64,000 nucleotides of DNA, from positions 1-64,000 of the forward strand of contig NZ_JALMUV010000024.1 of assembly GCF_023155275.1 (NCBI RefSeq), read 5' to 3'. The stretch is from Streptomyces rhizoryzae. GTDB taxonomy: Bacteria; Actinomycetota; Actinomycetes; Streptomycetales; Streptomycetaceae. The notes below the pieces were generated by a model. That model searched no databases. It was not told the DNA's origin and worked only from the letters and a program-made list of their open reading frames with translations. A program made the translations under genes and the position numbers. Shown piece after piece: positions 60,001 to 64,000 of the stretch (position 1 is the stretch's first letter; each line of letters begins with the position of its first letter).

Positions 60001-61084
60001 GTACGCCGCGCACAGCGACGCCTACCGCCGGGCCCGGGTGCGCGGCCAGTTCCTGATATCCGTGTACTTCCCGTTCGTCCAGCTGCTGTCGTCGGTGGCG
60101 TCCGCCCTGGTGCTGATCGTCGGCGCCGACCGGATCGGCGACCGCACCCTGACCGCCGGCGCCCTGGTCGCCTACCTCCTCTACATCGACCTCTTCTTCG
60201 CCCCCGTCCAGCAGCTCTCCCAGGTCTTCGACGGCTACCAGCAGGCATCGGTCTCGCTCGGCCGGATCCGCGAACTCCTCGCCCGGCCCACGACCACCCC
60301 GGCGCCCGCCGACCCCCGCCCGGTCCCCGCGCTGCGCGGCGAGATCACCTTCGAGGACGTCCACTTCCGCTACGGCGGGGACGGCGAGGCGGCCCTGGCC
60401 GGCATCGACCTGACCATCCCGGCCGGCCAGACCGTCGCCTTCGTCGGCGAGACCGGCGCCGGCAAGTCCACGCTGGTCAAGCTGGTCGCGCGGTTCTACG
60501 ACCCGACGTCCGGCACGGTCCGGGCCGACGGCACCGACCTGCGCGCACTGGACCTGACCGGCTACCGCCGCCGGCTCGGCGTCGTCCCCCAGGAGTCCTA
60601 CCTCTTCGCCGGCACGGTTCGGGACGCCATCGCCTACGGCCGCCCGGACGCCACCGACGCCGAGGTGGAGGCGGCCGCCCGGGCGGTCGGCGCGCACGAC
60701 ATGATCGCCACGCTGGAGGGCGGCTACCTCCACGAGGTCGCCGAGCGCGGCCGCAACCTCTCCGCCGGCCAGCGCCAGCTGCTGGCCCTGGCCCGCGCCG
60801 AACTCACCGACCCCGACGTGCTGCTGCTCGACGAGGCCACCGCCGCCCTGGACCTGGCCACCGAAGCGGTCGTCAACCACGCCACCGACCGCCTGGCCGG
60901 CCGCCGCACCACCCTGGTCGTCGCGCACCGCCTGACCACCGCCGCCCGCGCCGACCGGGTCGTGGTGCTCGACCACGGCCGGGTCGCCGAGGACGGCACG
61001 CACGCCGAACTCCTCGCCCGCGGCGGCCGCTACGCCGAGCTGTGGCGCACCTTCACCGGCGAGGAGGAGCCGCTGGCGGTCTGA
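57092..61084 (+). CDS. Single-chain tandem ABC exporter (TMD-NBD-TMD-NBD)
   Basis: A 1330-residue fused heterodimeric ABC exporter. Half 1 has six membrane helices and an NBD with GASGSGKST (about 400), LSGGQ and LLVLDDATS, with Asp529 in place of the catalytic Glu. A roughly 160-residue Ala/Pro/Gly linker (about 610-750) joins half 2, whose NBD has GETGAGKST, LSAGQ (1223-1227) and LLLDEATAALD (Glu1248). Asp529 and LSAGQ together form one degenerate ATP site, as in BmrCD/TM287-288-type exporters. GTG 57092 is chosen behind GGGAGG. Substrate is unknown, but lipid or drug export is typical. Confidence 0.93.
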   Translation: MAGTDTAADTAHESWARRLTRDCGRYRKDVALALGASLAGMAVTALVPLIPKLIIDEVIVRHARPLAPWATLLVAAAVVVYVLTYLRRYYGGRLALDVQHDLRTRMFDAIARLDGRRQDELSTGQVVGRATSDLQLIQSLLFMLPMMIGNVLLFAVSLAVMAFLSPLLTVVALAVAPALWYIARRSRTRLFPATWYAQQQAAAVASVVDGAVSGVRVVKGFGQEEQETGKLRAAGRRLFAARLRTVRLNARYTPALQAVPALGQVAMLALGGWLATRGHITLGTFVAFSTYLAQLVGPVRMLAMFLTVAQQARAGVERVYELIDTEPTIAEHPDARELPADAPATVVFDRVTFGYGAHHAPGAGGDGGGDGEAAARRPLRPVLEDFSLRIEAGETVAVIGASGSGKSTVSLLLPRFYDATAGRVLVGGHDVRELTLPSLRAAIGLVPESSFLFSDSIRDNIAYGHPEATDAQIRAAARAARADGFIAELPQGYDTKVGEQGLTLSGGQRQRIALARAILTDPRLLVLDDATSAVDARVEHEIHEALRGVMAGRTTLLIAHRASTLALADRVAVLDGGRLADLGTQEELAERCPLYRRLLTDPEELGGVPHDPAGAAADAYGGAYAASGTAGLLAPSADGDGDGGGGRSRPDGPRRPAALVDAAPDGSADAEQAAARRAATGGITPELWVRREEEAEAGAAGPAPRTAGATGPGLAAALAGAPGSPELLARVAALPPAADTPDVDEAAAVRPESSFGLRRLLHGFGGPLAVALLLVAVDALASLLVPVLIRQGIDDGVRRGVLAGVWTAAALALAVVLVQWAAQIGGNRLTGRTGERVLYSLRLKIFAQLQRLGLDYYERELTGRIMTRMTTDVDALSTFLQTGLVTAVVSVLTFCGILVALLALDVQLALVVFATLPPLALATYVFRKRSVRAYELARERISTVNGDLQESVAGLRIVQAFRREGHGAERYAAHSDAYRRARVRGQFLISVYFPFVQLLSSVASALVLIVGADRIGDRTLTAGALVAYLLYIDLFFAPVQQLSQVFDGYQQASVSLGRIRELLARPTTTPAPADPRPVPALRGEITFEDVHFRYGGDGEAALAGIDLTIPAGQTVAFVGETGAGKSTLVKLVARFYDPTSGTVRADGTDLRALDLTGYRRRLGVVPQESYLFAGTVRDAIAYGRPDATDAEVEAAARAVGAHDMIATLEGGYLHEVAERGRNLSAGQRQLLALARAELTDPDVLLLDEATAALDLATEAVVNHATDRLAGRRTTLVVAHRLTTAARADRVVVLDHGRVAEDGTHAELLARGGRYAELWRTFTGEEEPLAV

Positions 61085-61198
61085 TCCGGCGGCGCGCGGC
61101 GGCGGACCGGCACCGCCGGCACCCCCCATGGGGGCTGGTGGCGCCCCCGCCGCCCGGATAGGTTCGGCCCGACCTTTGTCATCCCAAGGGGAGGGTGC

Positions 61199-62617
61199 AT
61201 GCGCAAGGCCAGCAGATGGCTGCTGACGCTCGCCGTACTCATAGGTACGGCGGGCGTCGGCGCACCGGCAGGGGCGGCCACCGCCGCCGGCCGGGACAGC
61301 ACGGACATCAAGGACCGGATCCTCGCGATCCCCGGTATGAGCCTGATCGAGGAGAAGCCGGTCGACGGGTACCGGTACTTCGTCCTCCAGTACACCCAGC
61401 CGGTCGACCACCGGCACCCGGAGAAGGGCACGTTCCAGCAGCGCCTGACGCTGCTGCACAAGTCGGTGGACCGCCCGACGGTCTTCTACACCTCCGGCTA
61501 CAACGTCAGCACCACACCGTCCCGCAGCGAACCCACCAAGATCATCGACGGCAACCAGGTCTCCCTGGAGTACCGTTACTTCACCCCGTCCCGCCCGGTC
61601 CCCGCCGACTGGACCAAGCTGGACATCAAGCAGGCCGCCACCGACCAGCACCGCATCTTCCAGGCGCTGCACGCCCTCTACCCCAAGAACTGGATCGCCA
61701 CCGGCGGCAGCAAGGGCGGGATGACGGCCACCTACTACCGCCGCTTCTTCCCGCAGGACATGAACGGGACCGTCGCCTACGTCGCGCCCGACAACACCGA
61801 CCGCGACGACACCCGCCCCTACGACCGCTTCTTCGCCACCGTCGGCACCCCCGCCTGCCGCGACGCGGTCGGGAAGGTCGAGCGCGAGGCGCTGCTGCGC
61901 CGCGACGAGATGGTCAACCGCTACGAGAAGTGGGCCGGCGAGAACAAGCGCACCTTCCGCCTCACCGGCAGCGCCGACCGGGCCTACGAAGTCCTCGTCA
62001 CGGACCTGGTGTTCGGCTTCTGGCAGTACCAGCCGGCCGAGACCGCGTGCGCCGAGGTGCCCGCGCCCACCGCCTCCACCGACACCCTGTGGACCTGGAT
62101 CGACAAGGTCGGCGGCTTCGACTCCTACACCGACCAGGGCATGGAGAAGTACCAGCCGTACTACTACCAGGCCGGCACCCAGCTCGGTGAGCCGAAGTAC
62201 CACTACCCCAACCTCCGCGGGCTGCTGCGCTACCCCGGCATCAACAACTCCCGCAGCTTCGTGCCCCGCGAGATCCCCATGCGCTTCGACCGGCGCGCCA
62301 TGCCCGACGTGGACCGCTGGGTGCGCCACCACGCCACCCGCATGATGTTCGTCAACGGGCAGTTCGACCCGTGGAGCGCCAAGCACTTCGAACTGGGCCG
62401 CGGCGCCCGGGACTCGTACGTCTTCACCGTCGCCGGCGGCAACCACGGCGCCAACATCGCCAAGCTCAAGGACGCCGACCGCACCAAGGCCACCGCCGAA
62501 CTGCTCAGCTGGGCCGGGCTCCCGGTGCCCGCCGACGGCCGGGCCGCCGCACCGGCACCGCACAGCAGCACCCTGGACCGGCCGGAGAGCCTCCGTTCGA
62601 CGTCCCTGCGGCCGTAA
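61199..62617 (+). CDS. Secreted prolyl tri/tetrapeptidyl aminopeptidase (S37 family)
   Basis: A 472-residue secreted serine peptidase. A Sec signal peptide (MRKASRWLLTLAVLIGTAGVG, cleaved near GAA) precedes the catalytic region. WIATGGSKGGMTATYYRRFFP holds the nucleophile Ser in an alpha/beta-hydrolase elbow. The Asp is in FVNGQFDPWS and the His in VAGGNHGANI near the C-terminus. The pattern fits the S37 family, including the S. mobaraensis tripeptidyl peptidase that trims proteins and pro-peptides. AAGGGGAGGG precedes ATG 61199. A 13-bp terminator hairpin follows. Confidence 0.93.
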   Translation: MRKASRWLLTLAVLIGTAGVGAPAGAATAAGRDSTDIKDRILAIPGMSLIEEKPVDGYRYFVLQYTQPVDHRHPEKGTFQQRLTLLHKSVDRPTVFYTSGYNVSTTPSRSEPTKIIDGNQVSLEYRYFTPSRPVPADWTKLDIKQAATDQHRIFQALHALYPKNWIATGGSKGGMTATYYRRFFPQDMNGTVAYVAPDNTDRDDTRPYDRFFATVGTPACRDAVGKVEREALLRRDEMVNRYEKWAGENKRTFRLTGSADRAYEVLVTDLVFGFWQYQPAETACAEVPAPTASTDTLWTWIDKVGGFDSYTDQGMEKYQPYYYQAGTQLGEPKYHYPNLRGLLRYPGINNSRSFVPREIPMRFDRRAMPDVDRWVRHHATRMMFVNGQFDPWSAKHFELGRGARDSYVFTVAGGNHGANIAKLKDADRTKATAELLSWAGLPVPADGRAAAPAPHSSTLDRPESLRSTSLRP

Positions 62618-62624
62618 CCGCCCA

Positions 62625-62661
62625 CCGGGTGCGCCCCGTTGACCCGCGGGGGCGCACCCGG
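62625..62661. terminator. Bidirectional terminator-like hairpin
   Basis: CCGGGTGCGCCCC pairs perfectly with GGGGCGCACCCGG (13 bp) around an 11-base loop between the convergent peptidase and GH3 genes. Confidence 0.75.
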
Positions 62662-62678
62662 CACGCCGCGGCCCGGTG

Positions 62679-64000
62679 TCAGTACCGCAGCCCGTGCCCG
62701 ATCTGGAACAGCGCGGTGCCCGAGGAGTCCGCGCGCAGTATCGGCACCGGCAGCCGGCCCACCGGGTCGCGCCGCCCGGCGATCACCCGGGCCGCGGCCC
62801 GCAGCTCCACGTCCGTCCAGGAGTACGCCACAAGCGCCGCCTTCACCCCGTCCAGCAGGGCGATGTCGTACGGGTTGCGGACCGCCAGCTGCACCACCGG
62901 CTTCCCGGTCGCCAGCAGCTCCGCGACCAGCGCCCGCTGCGGTGAGGCGGCGGTCACGTCGTACGTCGCCACCACCGCCGCGTCCCGCTCGGCCAGCGCC
63001 GCCCGGGCCCGGGCGATCAGCTCCCGGGACGGTGCGGTCCCGGTGGACAGCGCGGTGGCGGCGAACCCCAGCCGGGTCAGCTCACGGGCCAGCACCCCGG
63101 TCGGCGGGCCGCCGGTGCCGGACGGCGCGGCCGGGTCCGCGCCCGCCACCAGCACCCGCCCGGTCCGCCGCCGGGACAGCGGCAGCAGCCCGCCGTCGTT
63201 GCGCAGCAGCGTGGTGGTGCGGTCCGCGATGCGGTCCGCGGCGGCGAGGTGGGCGCGCACCCCGACCACCCGGTCCACCTCCTGCCGCGAGGTGTACGGG
63301 TCGGCGAACAGCCCGCGGCGCTCCTTGAGCAGCAGGATCCGCAGCAGCTTGGCGTCGATGTCCCGCTCGTCCAGCTCGCCGTCCCGCAGCGCCCGGACCA
63401 CGGCCGCGTGCGCGACCGCCAGGTCCGGCGGGTTCAGCAGCTGGTCCACCCCGGCCTTCAGTGCCAGCACCGGCACCCGGGCGTCCCCGTACTTCACCCG
63501 GACGCCCTGCATGCCCAGCGAATCGGTCACCACCACCCCGTCGTAGCCCAGCCGCCGCCGCAGGATGCCGGTGACGATCGGGTGCGAGAGGGTCGCCGGG
63601 TCGCCGCTGGGGTCCAGGGCCGGCACCACGATGTGCGCGGTCATCACCGAGTCGATCCCGGCCGCGACCGCCGCCGTGAAGGGCGGTGCGTCCAGCCGCT
63701 CCCACTCCTGCGCGGAGTGGTGGATGTACGGCAGCCCGACGTGGCTGTCGGTGTCGGTGTCGCCGTGCCCGGGGAAGTGCTTGGCGCAGGCCGCCACCCC
63801 GGCGCTCTGGTAGCCGTGCACCTGGGCGGCGACCAGCCGGGCCACCGCCTGCGGGTCGGCCCCGAAGGAGCGGACGCCGATGACCGGGTTGGCGGGGTTG
63901 ACGTTCACGTCCGCGTCCGGTGCGTAGTCCTGGTGGACGCCCATCGCGCGCAGCTCCCGGCCGGCGATCCGGCCCGCGGTCCGGGCGTCCGGCGCCGACC
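62679..64000 (-). CDS. GH3 beta-N-acetylglucosaminidase-type hydrolase (partial, 5' end missing)
   Basis: The frame is open to the window edge, with 440 residues visible and the N-terminus missing. MGVHQDYAPDADVNVNPANPVIG, ACAKHFPGHGDTDTDSHVGLP and VVVTDSLGMQGV are GH3 hallmarks. KHFPGHGDTDTDSH is the NagZ-type loop with a His-Asp dyad (acid/base), and the Asp of VVTDSLGM is the nucleophile. A C-terminal second domain (about 250 residues: TTTLLRNDGGLLPL, VVQLAVRNPYDIALLDGVKAALVAY) is present, as in larger actinobacterial NagZ proteins. A role in cell-wall or chitobiose turnover is likely. Confidence 0.92.
   Translation of the reverse strand, partial: SAPDARTAGRIAGRELRAMGVHQDYAPDADVNVNPANPVIGVRSFGADPQAVARLVAAQVHGYQSAGVAACAKHFPGHGDTDTDSHVGLPYIHHSAQEWERLDAPPFTAAVAAGIDSVMTAHIVVPALDPSGDPATLSHPIVTGILRRRLGYDGVVVTDSLGMQGVRVKYGDARVPVLALKAGVDQLLNPPDLAVAHAAVVRALRDGELDERDIDAKLLRILLLKERRGLFADPYTSRQEVDRVVGVRAHLAAADRIADRTTTLLRNDGGLLPLSRRRTGRVLVAGADPAAPSGTGGPPTGVLARELTRLGFAATALSTGTAPSRELIARARAALAERDAAVVATYDVTAASPQRALVAELLATGKPVVQLAVRNPYDIALLDGVKAALVAYSWTDVELRAAARVIAGRRDPVGRLPVPILRADSSGTALFQIGHGLRY

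Noticed and set aside
56894..62563. 1889-codon minus-strand open frame opposite the ABC exporter and peptidase
   Set aside because: It is the antisense of well-supported plus-strand genes. Its composition is Gly/Ala/Asp/Arg-rich shadow sequence without motifs.

Overview
The window is very GC-rich, with strong G/C preference at third codon positions, and carries a short chaplin, an AdpA homologue with a conserved TTA (bldA-type) codon, many secreted hydrolases and paired regulators. This points to a Streptomyces or close streptomycete chromosome. From memory, the order tRNA-His, orn, adpA, glmS, hexosaminidase, leucine-degradation genes, agmatinase resembles the S. coelicolor chromosome around adpA, so most of the window looks like core chromosome.

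Layout. 1-4188: end of an unidentified plus-strand gene, then a tightly overlapping minus-strand operon of a RecB/Cas4-like nuclease with four candidate Fe-S cysteines, a protein of unknown function, and an SF1 (Upf1/Dna2-like) helicase. 4336-7108: histidine phosphatase, an HTH-TPR regulator and a divergent small conserved protein. 7223-12316: exopolysaccharide-type genes (two GT4 glycosyltransferases, a polyprenyl-phosphate sugar transferase, a secreted protein). 12542-12892: a chaplin with a His-rich insert. 13047-19893: spermidine-synthase-like protein, a response regulator/histidine kinase pair with a divergent membrane-anchored protein, a GH18 chitinase, and an AraC regulator divergent from an NAD(P)-binding protein. 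19972-25718: tRNA-His, the adpA-orn pair with a 1-kb upstream region, a universal stress protein and GlmS. 25779-36971: small protein, GH20 hexosaminidase, and a leucine/isovalerate-type catabolic cluster (acyl-CoA dehydrogenase, HMG-CoA lyase, biotin-dependent carboxylase alpha and beta subunits) divergent from a TetR gene, then a second acyl-CoA dehydrogenase and a TesB thioesterase. 37012-38945: conserved protein divergent from agmatinase.

39033-49834 is the accessory highlight: a type VII-secretion-style polymorphic toxin locus. A YrhB/Imm35-like protein and a WXG100-like protein precede a 2419-residue protein. That protein carries a WXG/CpnT-like N-terminus, kilobases of low-complexity repeats, an internal papain-fold (glutamine-deamidase-type) domain and a C-terminal nucleic-acid-deaminase-like domain. 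It is translationally coupled to a SUKH-4 immunity protein fused to a large N-terminal region.

50272-53895: an operon of a degenerate ABC ATPase, a YhgE/Pip membrane protein and a TetR regulator, with a perfect palindrome just upstream. 54133-62617: secreted GH65-discoidin protein, a single-chain tandem ABC exporter with one degenerate ATP site, and a secreted S37 peptidase. A GH3 beta-N-acetylglucosaminidase runs off the right edge.

The genes fall into three working groups: cell surface and development (chaplin, polysaccharide genes, AdpA), amino-sugar, polymer and amino-acid metabolism (GlmS, GH20, GH18, GH3, leucine degradation, agmatinase), and conflict or DNA processing (nuclease-helicase operon, toxin-immunity locus).
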